From JAJXUB01 sp047974805 (GTDB taxonomy: Bacteria; Actinomycetota; Actinomycetes; Actinomycetales; Dermatophilaceae), in assembly GCA_047974805.1 (NCBI GenBank), contig JBKECS010000098.1, positions 1 to 57,797 on the forward strand: a stretch of DNA of 57,797 nucleotides, in the 5' to 3' direction. The position numbers were made by a program, and so were the translations under genes. The notes beneath the pieces are model-generated. The model ran no database searches and was not told the DNA's origin. It saw nothing but the letters and a program-made list of their open reading frames with translations. This document shows positions 18,213 through 27,266 of this stretch, piece after piece; the first letter of the stretch is position 1; the number at the start of each line of letters is the position of its first letter.

Positions 18213-20576
18213 TCAGCCGGCCGCACCCACGGGAGCGGCGGTCGTAGCGGCGCCGTCTTCGCCGTCGTCACCACCGATGGCCAGATCGCGACGCTTGGTC
18301 ACGGCCACGGCAATGATGACAATGAGTAGGGCCACGCCGGCGATGCTGAACCGGACCGCCGGGTTGGCGCCGGACCCGATCGAGAGCGTGACGATGGCCG
18401 GCGCAACGAGCACCGAGACCAGGTTCATCACCTTGATCAGCGGGTTGATCGCCGGCCCTGCGGTGTCCTTGAACGGGTCCCCGACGGTGTCGCCGATGAC
18501 CGTCGCAGCGTGGGCGTCAGTGCCCTTGCCGCCGAAGTGACCGTCCTCGACGATCTTCTTCGCGTTGTCCCAGGCCCCGCCGGAGTTGGCCAGGAAGACC
18601 GCCATGAGGGCACCGGTGCTGATCGCCCCGGCAAGGAATCCGGCCAGTGGGCCGATGCCCAAACCGAAGCCGACCGCGATCGGCGTGAGCGCGGCCAAGA
18701 GCCCCGGCGTGGCCAGCTCCCGCAGGGAGTCCTTGGTGCAGATGTCGACCACCCGGCCGTACTCCGGCTTGGCGGTGCCCTCCATGATCCCGGGGATCTC
18801 TCGGAATTGGCGCCGCACCTCGAAGACGATGGCGCCGGCAGCGCGGGTGACCGCGTTGATGGCCAGCCCAGAGAACAGGAAGACGACAGCGGCACCGAGC
18901 ATGACCCCGACCAGGGTGCCCGGCACGGTGACCAGACCTTGGGCGTCAGCAAGCCATTGGCTGGCTTCTTCGGCGGTGGTCTTGCCCGGATCGGTGATGG
19001 ACCCGACGGCGGTCCTCCAAGCATCCGTGTAGGAGCCGAACAGAGCCGTCGCGGCGAGCACCGCCGTAGCGATGGCGATCCCCTTGGTGATGGCCTTGGT
19101 GGTGTTGCCGACGGCGTCCAGGTCGGTGAGGATCTGCGCGCCCTCACCGTCCACATCGCCGGACATCTCGGCGATGCCTTGGGCGTTGTCCGACACCGGG
19201 CCGAACGTGTCCATGGCCACGATGACCCCGACCGTGGTCAGCAGACCGCAGCCGGCCAAGGCGACGAGGAACAGCGCCAGCGCGATGGACCCGCCACCAA
19301 GCAGGTAGGTCAGATAGACAGCGCCGGCGATGATCGCAGCGGTGTAGACAGCCGACTCCAGGCCGACACCGATACCAGAGAGGACCACGGTGGCCGGGCC
19401 GGTCAGCGACGTTCGGGCAACGTCCCGGGTGGGCCGTTTGTCGGTGCCGGTGAAGTGCCCGGTCAGCCACAAGATGATGGCTGCCAGGACGATCCCGATG
19501 ATGACCGCGAGCACGGCGACCAGCCGCGGGTCGCCGGTCAGAGCGGCGACTCCTTCGTCGGTGCTGCCCAACTCCTTAAAGGTGCTCGGCAGGTAGACGT
19601 AGGCGGCGACGGCGGAAAGGATCGCCGAGATGACCGCGGCGATGTAGAAGCCCCGGTTGATCGCATTCAGCGCGTTCTCGCCCGGCCGGGCCTTGGTGAT
19701 GTAGACACCTAGCAGCGCGGTGATGGCGCCAATGGCCGGGATGATCAGCGGGAACACCAGCCCGTAGGCACCGAAGGCGACGGAGCCGAGGATGAGCGCG
19801 GCCACCAGGGTGACGGCATACGACTCGAACAGGTCGGCTGCCATGCCGGCGCAGTCGCCGACGTTGTCGCCGACGTTGTCCGCGATGGTTGCCGCGTTGC
19901 GCGGGTCGTCCTCCGGGATACCGGCTTCGACCTTGCCGACCAGGTCCGCCCCCACGTCGGCGGCCTTGGTGAAGATGCCGCCGCCGACCCGCATGAACAT
20001 GGCGAGCAGCGCGGCGCCGAACCCAAAGCCCTCGAGCACCTTGGGTGCCTCGCCCTGGTAGATGAGCACGACGATCGCGGCGCCGAGCAGGCCCAGCCCG
20101 ACCGTGGCCATCCCGACCACACCACCGGTGCGGAAGGCGATCTTCATCCCACCGTCACGGTCATCGTTGCGGGCGGCCGAGGCGACCCGGACGTTGGCCT
20201 TGACCGCAAGGCTCATCCCCAGATAGCCGATGGCCGCCGAGAACAACGCGCCGACGACGAAGAAGGCCGAACGCCCCCAACGCACTCCGCCCGAGTCCGC
20301 CGGCAGCGCCAGCAACAGGAAGAAGACGATGACGACGAATCCACCCAACGTGCGGAACTGTCGGTTCAGGTATGCCGTGGCACCCTCTTGAACGGCGGCA
20401 CCAATGGTGCGCATGTTGTCGGTGCCGCTGTCGGCAGCAAGCACCTGAGATCGAAAGATGAAGCCCATGACCAGGGCAATCGCCGCAATGACGGCGACGG
20501 TGATGACGAGCGTCCGATTGCTCCCGGACAGCTCGAGCGATTGGGCCAACAACGGCCCGTGCGCGAGGCGCGACAT
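18213..20576 (-). CDS. hppA: Membrane-bound proton-translocating pyrophosphatase
   Basis: A 787-aa protein with about 16 membrane helices that couples pyrophosphate hydrolysis to ion pumping. The substrate site includes DVGADLVGKVEAGIPEDDPR and DNVGDNVGDCAGMAADLFES. The subtype residue is Lys494 in GNTTKA; K+-independent H+ pumps have Lys here, where K+-dependent (often Na+-pumping) forms have Ala. I therefore read it as a K+-independent H+-PPase. AAGGAGG lies 7 nt before ATG 20576. A STAS gene lies upstream on the same strand. Confidence 0.95.
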   Translation of the reverse strand: MSRLAHGPLLAQSLELSGSNRTLVITVAVIAAIALVMGFIFRSQVLAADSGTDNMRTIGAAVQEGATAYLNRQFRTLGGFVVIVFFLLLALPADSGGVRWGRSAFFVVGALFSAAIGYLGMSLAVKANVRVASAARNDDRDGGMKIAFRTGGVVGMATVGLGLLGAAIVVLIYQGEAPKVLEGFGFGAALLAMFMRVGGGIFTKAADVGADLVGKVEAGIPEDDPRNAATIADNVGDNVGDCAGMAADLFESYAVTLVAALILGSVAFGAYGLVFPLIIPAIGAITALLGVYITKARPGENALNAINRGFYIAAVISAILSAVAAYVYLPSTFKELGSTDEGVAALTGDPRLVAVLAVIIGIVLAAIILWLTGHFTGTDKRPTRDVARTSLTGPATVVLSGIGVGLESAVYTAAIIAGAVYLTYLLGGGSIALALFLVALAGCGLLTTVGVIVAMDTFGPVSDNAQGIAEMSGDVDGEGAQILTDLDAVGNTTKAITKGIAIATAVLAATALFGSYTDAWRTAVGSITDPGKTTAEEASQWLADAQGLVTVPGTLVGVMLGAAVVFLFSGLAINAVTRAAGAIVFEVRRQFREIPGIMEGTAKPEYGRVVDICTKDSLRELATPGLLAALTPIAVGFGLGIGPLAGFLAGAISTGALMAVFLANSGGAWDNAKKIVEDGHFGGKGTDAHAATVIGDTVGDPFKDTAGPAINPLIKVMNLVSVLVAPAIVTLSIGSGANPAVRFSIAGVALLIVIIAVAVTKRRDLAIGGDDGEDGAATTAAPVGAAG

Positions 20577-20722
20577 GCCATCCTCCTTGATAGGACAGAT
20601 CGTGACTCACCCTGAAGACACGAGCGTGCCTATAAGCGGGAGACCAGGGGCAGGTTATCGGTCTTGTGCCGACCGCACCTCCGCTGGCCGACATACGTTC
20701 CGCAATCGGGACGTGAGCCGGG

Positions 20723-21067
20723 TCACGCTCGGGCGAGTTCGATGGCCTGGTCCACGGACTCGGCAACGGTGAAGACCTTGTCCAGGCCGGTGAGCCGGAA
20801 CACCGTCAGGACCCGTTGGTTGGTGCACGCGACGACGAGGGCGCCGGAACGGTTCCGGACGGCCTTCAATCGCCCGACGAGGACCCCCAGCCCTGTGCTG
20901 TCGATGAACTTCACCGCATCGAGGTCGACGACGATGTGGGTGTCGCCAGCGGCGATGCGCTGCTCGAGGGTGTCTCGCAGCAGCGGTGCGGTATAGACAT
21001 CGACTTCCCCGCCGACGGTGACCACCGCGACGTCCTCCACCTGCTTCGTGGCGACGGCAAGATCCAT
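20723..21067 (-). CDS. STAS-domain anti-sigma-factor antagonist
   Basis: A 114-aa single STAS domain of the SpoIIAA/RsbV/BldG type. Ser57 in IDSTGLGVL is the residue phosphorylated by partner anti-sigma kinases in this family. Such proteins release a sigma factor when unphosphorylated. ATG 21067 was chosen because GGGAGC precedes it; the frame extends 11 codons upstream. No anti-sigma kinase or sigma gene is in the window, so partners lie elsewhere. It lies 146 bp upstream of hppA and is divergent from a helicase gene. Confidence 0.88.
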   Translation of the reverse strand: MDLAVATKQVEDVAVVTVGGEVDVYTAPLLRDTLEQRIAAGDTHIVVDLDAVKFIDSTGLGVLVGRLKAVRNRSGALVVACTNQRVLTVFRLTGLDKVFTVAESVDQAIELARA

Positions 21068-21118
21068 GGCTGCTCCCTGTTGATGGCACCGGACGACCAT
21101 GTTGCCCAGCCCTGGCGT

Positions 21119-21133
21119 TTACGGTAGCCGTAA
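21119..21133. promoter_or_regulatory. Inverted repeat abutting the helicase start
   Basis: TTACGG-TAG-CCGTAA, ending on the A of the helicase ATG, in the 65-bp divergent region with the STAS gene. It could be an operator; no protein is assigned. Confidence 0.35.
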
Positions 21134-23475
21134 TGCCCCCGAACGCGTCCACCTACGAGCAGGACCCGGCAGCCTGGCTGGACCTCCTGGCTGAGCGATA
21201 TCCCGGGCGGCTGCGTCATGTCGAACAGCTGCCCGAGCGGCTCCCCGATGCTGCCGAGTGGCCGGATTGGGTGGCTCCACCGGTTTATGCCGCGTTGCGA
21301 GGCAACGGCATAGACCGGTTGTGGCGCCACCAACGCCAGACCGCCGAAGCAGCGCGCGCCGGACACCACGTGGTGGTCTCCACCGGGACTGCCTCCGGAA
21401 AGTCCCTGGGCTATCTCCTGCCCGGGCTATCGGCGGTCGTCGAGGGCGCAGGTGCGCCGAACGGCCGAGGCGCGACCATGCTCTACCTTGCCCCGACAAA
21501 GGCGCTGGCGGCCGATCAGATGGAGCGCATCCGGACGTGGGCCATCCCTGGGGTGCGGGTCGGAACATATGACGGTGACACCCCGGCCGACGAGCGCCGG
21601 TGGCTGCGTGACCACGCCAATGTCGTCCTGACCAACCCTGATCTGATCCACCACTCGCTCTTGCCCGGGCACGACCATTGGGCGCCCTTTCTGCGGCGTC
21701 TCCAGTTCGTCGTCATCGATGAATGCCATGTCTATCGCGGCGTCTTCGGCAGCCATGTTGCGTCCGTGCTGCGGCGCCTGCGGCGGGTGGCCGCTCGCTA
21801 CCGTAGCGAGCCAACGTTCGTGCTGGCCTCGGCGACGATTGGTGACCCTGGCGAGCACGCTCGGCGATTGATCGGTATGCCGGTGCGCGAGGTCGTCCAG
21901 GACGGTTCCCCGAGGGCAGGCACGACGTTCGCGCTGTGGGAACCTGAGCGACTCACCTCCACGGCGCCGACCGCGCCCGGCACGACGCCCTCGCGCAGGT
22001 CAGCCACCACCGAGGCCGCCGACCTGCTGGCCGACCTGGTGGCCATGGCGCCGCGTGGGGTGCAAACCGTGGCCTTCGCGCGGTCCCGCGCCGGGGTGGA
22101 GTCGTTGGCGGAGGCTGCCCGGCGTCGACTGGCCCAGGATCACCCTGAGCGGACATCCACTGTCGCCGCCTATCGCGGGGGGTACCTGCCCGAGGAGCGT
22201 CGGTCCTTGGAGGCCCGGCTGCGTTCACGGACACTGCTGGGGGTGGCTGCAACGAATGCGTTGGAACTCGGCATGGATATCAGCGGTTTGGACGCGGTCA
22301 TCGTGGCCGGCTGGCCAGGGCGGCGGGCGTCGTTGTGGCAGCAAATCGGTCGGGCCGGCCGCTCGGGGGAGCGATCGTTGGCCATCTTCGTTGCGGCCGA
22401 CGATCCGTTGGACAGCTACCTGGTCGAGCATCCCGAGACGATCACCGGTGAACCGGTCGAGGCCGTTGTGATGGACCCGGCCAACCCGTACGTACTGGCA
22501 CCGCATCTGGCGGCCGCGGCGGCCGAGCTGCCCCTGACCGAGCCGGATCTGGAGATGTTCGGGCCCGATGCCCGGCACATTGTGGACCGACTGGTCGCCG
22601 GGGGTGTGCTCAGGCGCCGCCGTACCGGGTGGTATTGGGCCCGGGACGATACCCCCGGTGCCCATGTCCAGCTGCGCGGCGCGGGGCCGAGCGTGGCCAT
22701 CGTCGAGTCGGGCACCGGCCGGGTCATCGGCACGGTGGATGAGGCGTCCGCGCACGGCCAGGTGCACACCGGTGCGGTGCACGTCCACCAGGGGCAGACC
22801 TACGTCATCACTGAGTTGGACCTGGGCTCGGGGGTGGCAGCGGCCGTGGAAGGTGATCCGGGGTGGACTACCACAGCGACGTCGGCGAGTACCTTCCGGA
22901 TCGAACGCTGCGACGCCGCGGTGGAACTGGGGGCTGCCACGATCAACCATGGTCGAGTCCGCGTCACGAGCCAAGTGACCGGGTTCCTCCGTCGTCTGCC
23001 CAGTGGTCAGGTCATCGGTCGTCACGCCCTGGACCTGCCGGAACGATCGCTGCTGACCCACGGTGTGTGGTGGACCGTGACCCCGGACGCGCTCGCCGAG
23101 GCAAACGTCGCGCCGGATGAGGTCCCCGGCGCCCTGCACGCCGCCGAGCACGCCGCCATCGGTGTGCTTCCCCTGGTCGCCACGTCAGACCGGTGGGATG
23201 TCGGCGGTGTCTCGACCGATCTGCACCCCGACACCGGCCTGCCCACGGTGCTGGTCTATGACGGCTATCCAGGCGGCGCCGGTTTCGCCGAACGGGCCTT
23301 CCTTCGGGCGCAGCAGTGGCTGGGCGCCACTGCTGCGGTTATCGCTGGGTGTTCCTGCCGCTCCGGCTGCCCGGCGTGCGTCCAATCGCCGAAATGTGGG
23401 AATGGTAACGAGCCACTGGACAAGCAGGGAGCGGTTCGTGCCCTTGGCGTCTTGTTGGCGTGTCTGACCAGCTGA
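21133..23475 (+). CDS. DEAD/DEAH-box helicase with DUF1998 (Hrq1/MrfA/SftH type)
   Basis: A 780-aa superfamily 2 helicase. Walker A is GTASGKS (about 84-91), the DEAH-type box is DECH from residue 196, motif III reads ASATIGDP, and the second RecA domain ends in QIGRAGRSG. The C-terminal DUF1998 domain carries four closely spaced cysteines (GCSCRSGCPACVQSPKC), a metal site typical of MrfA/Hrq1 proteins that act in DNA damage repair. The equivalent gene sits next to the Tad cluster in mycobacteria (Rv3649). ATG 21133 has only a weak Shine-Dalgarno. Biological role inferred. Confidence 0.93.
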   Translation: MPPNASTYEQDPAAWLDLLAERYPGRLRHVEQLPERLPDAAEWPDWVAPPVYAALRGNGIDRLWRHQRQTAEAARAGHHVVVSTGTASGKSLGYLLPGLSAVVEGAGAPNGRGATMLYLAPTKALAADQMERIRTWAIPGVRVGTYDGDTPADERRWLRDHANVVLTNPDLIHHSLLPGHDHWAPFLRRLQFVVIDECHVYRGVFGSHVASVLRRLRRVAARYRSEPTFVLASATIGDPGEHARRLIGMPVREVVQDGSPRAGTTFALWEPERLTSTAPTAPGTTPSRRSATTEAADLLADLVAMAPRGVQTVAFARSRAGVESLAEAARRRLAQDHPERTSTVAAYRGGYLPEERRSLEARLRSRTLLGVAATNALELGMDISGLDAVIVAGWPGRRASLWQQIGRAGRSGERSLAIFVAADDPLDSYLVEHPETITGEPVEAVVMDPANPYVLAPHLAAAAAELPLTEPDLEMFGPDARHIVDRLVAGGVLRRRRTGWYWARDDTPGAHVQLRGAGPSVAIVESGTGRVIGTVDEASAHGQVHTGAVHVHQGQTYVITELDLGSGVAAAVEGDPGWTTTATSASTFRIERCDAAVELGAATINHGRVRVTSQVTGFLRRLPSGQVIGRHALDLPERSLLTHGVWWTVTPDALAEANVAPDEVPGALHAAEHAAIGVLPLVATSDRWDVGGVSTDLHPDTGLPTVLVYDGYPGGAGFAERAFLRAQQWLGATAAVIAGCSCRSGCPACVQSPKCGNGNEPLDKQGAVRALGVLLACLTS

Positions 23476-23560
23476 CACGCTGCAACCGGGATGCCGAGGC
23501 CATAGGGTGAGCTGAACTTGGGTCCACGGTTGGGGTGGGCTCTGAGGCGAAAGGCTCGTT

Positions 23561-23980
23561 GTGATCCTTCTGGGATTTGTTCTCATCCTTCTCGGCGTGG
23601 CCGCCGGCCTAGCCGTCTATCTGTTGGCGACCTCGGCCAACCAGTCGACTCTTGAACTGTCCGCCTTCGGACTGACCGTGAACGTTGCTCCGGTGGACCT
23701 GTTGTATGCCGGGTTGATCATTCTCGCCGTCGTCTGGTTGGGCTATGTGGTGCTGCGCTCCGGATTCCGTTCCAGCGCCAAGCGCCGGGCCCAGGCCAAG
23801 GTCGATGCCCAACGCGCCAAGGACGAACAGGCCGCTCGGGAACGAGAGTGGCAGGCCCAGCATGAAGCCGAGGTTGCGGCCCGCAAGGAGGCGGAGCAAA
23901 AGCTGGCGGCCGAGACCGCCCGCAACCGCGCCGTCGCCGATCAAGGGGCTCCAGCCGAGGACACCACCGATCGAGCCTGA
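23561..23980 (+). CDS. Small membrane protein with charged coiled-coil tail
   Basis: A 139-aa protein starting at GTG 23561. Residues 1-24 and about 45-65 are membrane helices; the remaining half is a highly charged Ala/Glu/Lys/Arg helix (from KRRAQAKVDAQRAKDEQAAR), predicted cytoplasmic and coiled-coil-like. I do not recognise a named family with confidence. It follows the helicase by 85 bp and converges on the Tad genes. It may be an envelope scaffold, but nothing proves this. Confidence 0.6.
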   Translation: MILLGFVLILLGVAAGLAVYLLATSANQSTLELSAFGLTVNVAPVDLLYAGLIILAVVWLGYVVLRSGFRSSAKRRAQAKVDAQRAKDEQAAREREWQAQHEAEVAARKEAEQKLAAETARNRAVADQGAPAEDTTDRA

Positions 23981-24062
23981 CTGTGCCTGCCCACCGTCCC
24001 CGGTTAGGCGCGTCCCCTTTTCGATGGGGCGGGCGCGGGTCGGATATCGATCGAATCTGCGG

Positions 24063-24446
24063 CTAGCCACCGGCCGAGGCCGGCCCGGCCCGGCTATGCC
24101 CGCGGGCGATGCTCGGGCCACCCGGTACCCGGACAGGGACCGGCATATGCACCCGCACCGTGACCGTGCCGTCGTCGCGCTCGCGGCATTCGACGGGTGT
24201 TGCGCCGTTCGCCTGCGCCGCCCGACGCGCCACACTGCATGCGTCCTCGCGTCCCAAGCTTGCCGCTGTGGCCCCAGACAGGCTGGCCAGATCGGCAGCG
24301 GTTTGGGCTCGAGCCGCCGCCAGTGCGGCTGCGACCAGGGCTGATCCGGCATACGTCAGCGTCAGGACCACCCCGATCACTGCGGTGATCAACACCGTCC
24401 CGGAGCCACGTTCGGATTCGAGGCGCTGTCGAGTCCCTCGGATCAC
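24063..24446 (-). CDS. TadE/TadG-like pseudopilin (Rv3654c-like)
   Basis: A 127-aa protein. ERGSGTVLITAVIGVVLTLTY at the N-terminus is a class III-type prepilin-like segment with a single long hydrophobic helix, followed by an Ala-rich helix (AAARAQTAADLASLSGA) and a short extracytoplasmic tail. GTG 24446 overlaps the stop of the preceding TadE gene (GTGA), which fixes the start better than the longer frame. It is the last gene of a three-gene pilin operon next to the helicase, as in M. tuberculosis. Likely a minor pilin or secreted envelope protein. Confidence 0.75.
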   Translation of the reverse strand: MIRGTRQRLESERGSGTVLITAVIGVVLTLTYAGSALVAAALAAARAQTAADLASLSGATAASLGREDACSVARRAAQANGATPVECRERDDGTVTVRVHMPVPVRVPGGPSIARGHSRAGPASAGG

Positions 24447-24847
24447 TGGGCCAAAGCATCGACGGCGGCCTCGATGCTCTCCGCCGGGATGGTGGCCTCG
24501 GCGTGCGCCCGTCCGGGCAGACCCAAGCGACCCCACAAACCGCCGGATGACGTGACGCTCACTCGGACCGAATCGCCGTCCGAGTCCACCGTGATGGATG
24601 CTCCCTGTGGGGCGATCTTGGCGGCGGCAGCTGAGGCGCGCGCCGACGCCTCCCCCCGTGCTGCCACCCGAGCGCCCACTCGGGCGGCCTCGGTGCAGCG
24701 GATGCTGTCGACGCCGAGTCCGAGGCCAGCAAGAACGAGCACGAGCACGACGAGCAGTGCGGGAAAGGCTGCGGCGAGTTCGGCGGAAACCATGCCCCTC
24801 TCCCCCAGCTGCCGCGTCGCGCGCGGCCGACCCGACAAAGGCACCAT
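24443..24847 (-). CDS. TadE-family minor pilin
   Basis: A 134-aa protein. The cleavage-like sequence GERGMVSAELAAAFP opens a single membrane helix (ALLVVLVLVLAGLGLGV), with the conserved Glu five residues into the mature form as in TadE/Flp prepilins. The rest is a small extracytoplasmic domain. ATG 24847 overlaps the upstream TGA as TGATG; an in-frame GTG is at 24850. It belongs to the actinobacterial Tad locus. No prepilin peptidase gene is visible in the window. Confidence 0.8.
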   Translation of the reverse strand: MVPLSGRPRATRQLGERGMVSAELAAAFPALLVVLVLVLAGLGLGVDSIRCTEAARVGARVAARGEASARASAAAAKIAPQGASITVDSDGDSVRVSVTSSGGLWGRLGLPGRAHAEATIPAESIEAAVDALAQ

Positions 24848-25077
24848 CACCCACCGATCGCGCTGGTGATGATTTTGGTCAGGGCGGTCTTGACGGCCGA
24901 GGAGCGAACCACGGCGAGCAACACCGCGGCGAAGGCGACCGCGGCGACCGTACCCACGGCATACTCCGCCGTGGTCATGCCTGCCTCACGGAGTCGGGTC
25001 AGCCGAGGCAGCACGTGGTGCCAGATCGTTGACGTGCCGGACGCGAGACGACGAAGTTGGGATTGTGTCGTGGTCAT
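24847..25077 (-). CDS. Flp-like pilin, DUF4244 family
   Basis: A 76-aa protein. The segment REAGMTTAEYAVGTVAAVAF has the Gly-Met cleavage point and Glu+5/Tyr+6 of Flp pilins; DUF4244 (Rv3656c-like) proteins share it. It is the probable major pilin subunit. The protein ends soon after the helix, so the pilus would have little exposed head. It is first of a three-gene overlapping pilin operon; the assembly genes lie upstream beyond a CoA-transferase gene. Confidence 0.85.
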   Translation of the reverse strand: MTTTQSQLRRLASGTSTIWHHVLPRLTRLREAGMTTAEYAVGTVAAVAFAAVLLAVVRSSAVKTALTKIITSAIGG

Positions 25078-25204
25078 GATGACTACCTGTCGGTCGGCGG
25101 AGCCTTATGCCCCGCGTTGACCCCCCATGTCACGCCGACTCGTGCGGCCCCGCCAGATCGACCGGGCGAATTGTGGACAACGTCCCGACACCGTTCGGCC
25201 TGTG

Positions 25205-25219
25205 GATGACGGCGTCATC
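25205..25219. terminator. Short dyad after the CoA-transferase stop
   Basis: GATGAC-GGC-GTCATC lies 7 nt past the stop at 25227 (minus strand). The stem is only 6 bp and there is no T-run, so termination is possible but weak. Confidence 0.3.
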
Positions 25220-25226
25220 ATCGACC

Positions 25227-26474
25227 TCAGGCAAGCCCGAGGTAGCCCGCTTCCTCCCAGAGTTCCGCGCGCACCGACGGGTGAGCTCCGTGTTCGATGA
25301 TGGCCTGCGCCTGAGCCTTCTCGTCGAACCCGGCGATCTCGGCCACCCCTTGCTCGGTGACGATGGCCGAGGGCTGAAACGAGGTCACCGGCTCATCGAC
25401 CAACGGCACGATGGTGGACACATCGGCTTTTGGATGCCAGGAACGCAAGGCAAGGATCGCCTGCCCACCGTGGGAGTGCAGGGCCCCAACGATGAAGTCG
25501 GTCTGGCCGCCGAAACCGGAGTGGATGCGGGCGTTGCGACGCGACGCGTTCGCCTGGGCGAAGAGGTCGACCTCCAGCGCGGTGTTGATGGACGTCATTC
25601 GCGGTTGACGCGCGACGTTTGTGGGGTTGTTAACCGTCTCGGTGCGCAGCATCCGCAGCCGTTCGTTGCGGTGACACCAACGCAGCAGTTCCTCCGACCC
25701 GGCGGCAAACGAGCCGACAACGGCACGGTCCGGGTCGAGCGCGCCGTGACCGTCCAAGGCCAACAAGCCATCCGAGAACATCTCCGTCCACACGCCGAGC
25801 CGGCTCAGCCGGGTCAGGCCGGGCAAGGTGGCGTCTGGAACGGCGCCAATACCCAGCTGCAAGGTCGCGCCGGAACTCACCCGGGCGGCACATAGCTTCC
25901 CGATGTGCGCAAAAGCGCCCGTCGGTGGGCTCGGCGGACCCGATGTCGTCGCGATCGGGACGTCCACCGGCAGGATGGCGTCGAACACTCCCGTCGTGAA
26001 CTCACCATCGCCGAACGTATAGGGCATGTTCGGGTTGGCCTGCGCGAAGATCAGTCCGCCCCGGGCGCGACAGGCCTCGATCGCCGCGGGCAGGATGTTT
26101 ACCTCCACGCCCAACGAGACCTTGCCGTCGATCGGGGCAGAGGTATGCACCAGGACGATGTCCGGCGGCAGCGTCCGGTGGAAGAGCCGCGGCACGAGCG
26201 ACAGCCGCGCCGGCACATAGGACAACGTTGAACTTGAACGCATGCCTGGCCCGACGAAGGACGTCTCGTGAACGATTCCTTCTCGGCTAGGCACGCCAGC
26301 TGGAGCGTTGAGCATGTTGAGCCGCCAGGACGGCAGCGCCGCGTCGGCCATGCCGAGCAGTTCCCAAGGGACCGACGCATTCCCGCTGGCCACGACCCGG
26401 GGGACTTTCCCGGTAGCGCCCACAGCCCGAAGCGCATCGAAGATTTGGGACTCGGTAGCCATAGCTGAGGCCAT
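25227..26474 (-). CDS. Acetyl-CoA hydrolase/4-hydroxybutyrate CoA-transferase family protein
   Basis: A 415-aa class I CoA-transferase-like enzyme. The phrases LQLGIGAVPDA, WTEMFSDG (likely catalytic Glu), TSINTALEVDLFAQANA and GFGGQTDFIVGA match acetyl-CoA hydrolase/transferase and 4-hydroxybutyrate CoA-transferases, which move CoA between short acids. The length is near the family norm. It is placed between the Tad assembly genes and the pilin genes with gaps of 177 and 149 bp, so it has no overlap with either. ATG 26474 is used; ATG 26459 is an alternative. The acid substrate is not evident; acetate genes lie 10 kb away. Confidence 0.85.
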   Translation of the reverse strand: MASAMATESQIFDALRAVGATGKVPRVVASGNASVPWELLGMADAALPSWRLNMLNAPAGVPSREGIVHETSFVGPGMRSSSTLSYVPARLSLVPRLFHRTLPPDIVLVHTSAPIDGKVSLGVEVNILPAAIEACRARGGLIFAQANPNMPYTFGDGEFTTGVFDAILPVDVPIATTSGPPSPPTGAFAHIGKLCAARVSSGATLQLGIGAVPDATLPGLTRLSRLGVWTEMFSDGLLALDGHGALDPDRAVVGSFAAGSEELLRWCHRNERLRMLRTETVNNPTNVARQPRMTSINTALEVDLFAQANASRRNARIHSGFGGQTDFIVGALHSHGGQAILALRSWHPKADVSTIVPLVDEPVTSFQPSAIVTEQGVAEIAGFDEKAQAQAIIEHGAHPSVRAELWEEAGYLGLA

Positions 26475-26497
26475 GGATTCACTCTCTCACGCTCGGG

Positions 26498-26520
26498 CTG
26501 CCTCCTGGCACCCGAGGCAG
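26498..26520. terminator. Possible hairpin between TadC and CoA-transferase genes
   Basis: CTGCCTC-9 nt-GAGGCAG in the 177-bp gap downstream of tadC (minus strand). A 7-bp stem with no T-tract; weak evidence. Confidence 0.25.
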
Positions 26521-26651
26521 TGCGCATGCGCCAGGCCCTGGGCCCGCCCCACATCCGAGGCTCAACTGCCGCGCTCGTGCCCACCTCCTATACCTGCCTG
26601 CGGCGTATACCGGTACGCCGCTCACGTCATCACCGACCCATCCACCTCCCT

Positions 26652-27266
26652 CTATGTGCCGCTGGCGTATGCCGCGACGAGACGAAGGACCAATGGGAGG
26701 ACCGTCGTGCCGATGAACCCCGGGAGGATCGCCAAGCCCAGCGGGAGGACGAGCAACGTCGAGGCCGCCGCGATGGCCGACTCGACCCGGCGTTCTTCGG
26801 TGTCCCGAATGGCTGCTGCAGCCCGCAACACCAACTCCGCCGGCGCGGCTCCGGCCAACTCCGCAGCTGACCAGGCGGCCTGGGCGGGCCGCCACACCGT
26901 CGGGAGCTCCGACCACGCTTGGTCGGAGCTCAACCCCCAGCGCAACCCCGCGGCGACGACACGCAGCTGGTGCCCCGCTGGGGTCGGCAGCCGGGCTCCG
27001 ACGTCCTCAAGGGATTCCACGCCACCCCGGCCCGAGCGCAGCGTCAGCGCCAGAAGGACGAGGGCATCGGCCACCTCGTGCGCCGTCACACCCCCTCGCT
27101 CCACCCCTTCTGCTCCATGCGCCGAACGACCCCTTCCTCCCGGGGAGGAACGGTCCACCCAGTGAATCGCCGGAGGGCGGGAGGTTGCCCGCTCAGGGCG
27201 GAAGATCAGGCGGATCGCCGCATAAAACAGGGCCCCGGCGAACGCCGCAAGGACGGTGGTGCTCAT
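26652..27266 (-). CDS. Tad pilus inner-membrane protein TadC-like
   Basis: A 204-aa type II secretion F-domain (GspF) protein: an N-terminal membrane helix, a cytoplasmic helical domain (about 55-150), and C-terminal membrane helices (STLLVLPLGLAILPGFIGT). TadB/TadC proteins form the membrane platform for pilus extrusion. ATG 27266 overlaps the TadB stop by ATGA; the frame extends far upstream through the TadB gene in another phase and was rejected. It is the last gene of the ssd-tadA-tadB-tadC operon, equivalent to Rv3657c. Confidence 0.82.
   Translation of the reverse strand: MSTTVLAAFAGALFYAAIRLIFRPERATSRPPAIHWVDRSSPGGRGRSAHGAEGVERGGVTAHEVADALVLLALTLRSGRGGVESLEDVGARLPTPAGHQLRVVAAGLRWGLSSDQAWSELPTVWRPAQAAWSAAELAGAAPAELVLRAAAAIRDTEERRVESAIAAASTLLVLPLGLAILPGFIGTTVLPLVLRLVAAYASGT

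Noticed and set aside
25227..26474. The CoA-transferase as part of the Tad operon
   Set aside because: It has no overlap with either side, unlike the ATGA-linked Tad genes, and a weak hairpin follows it.
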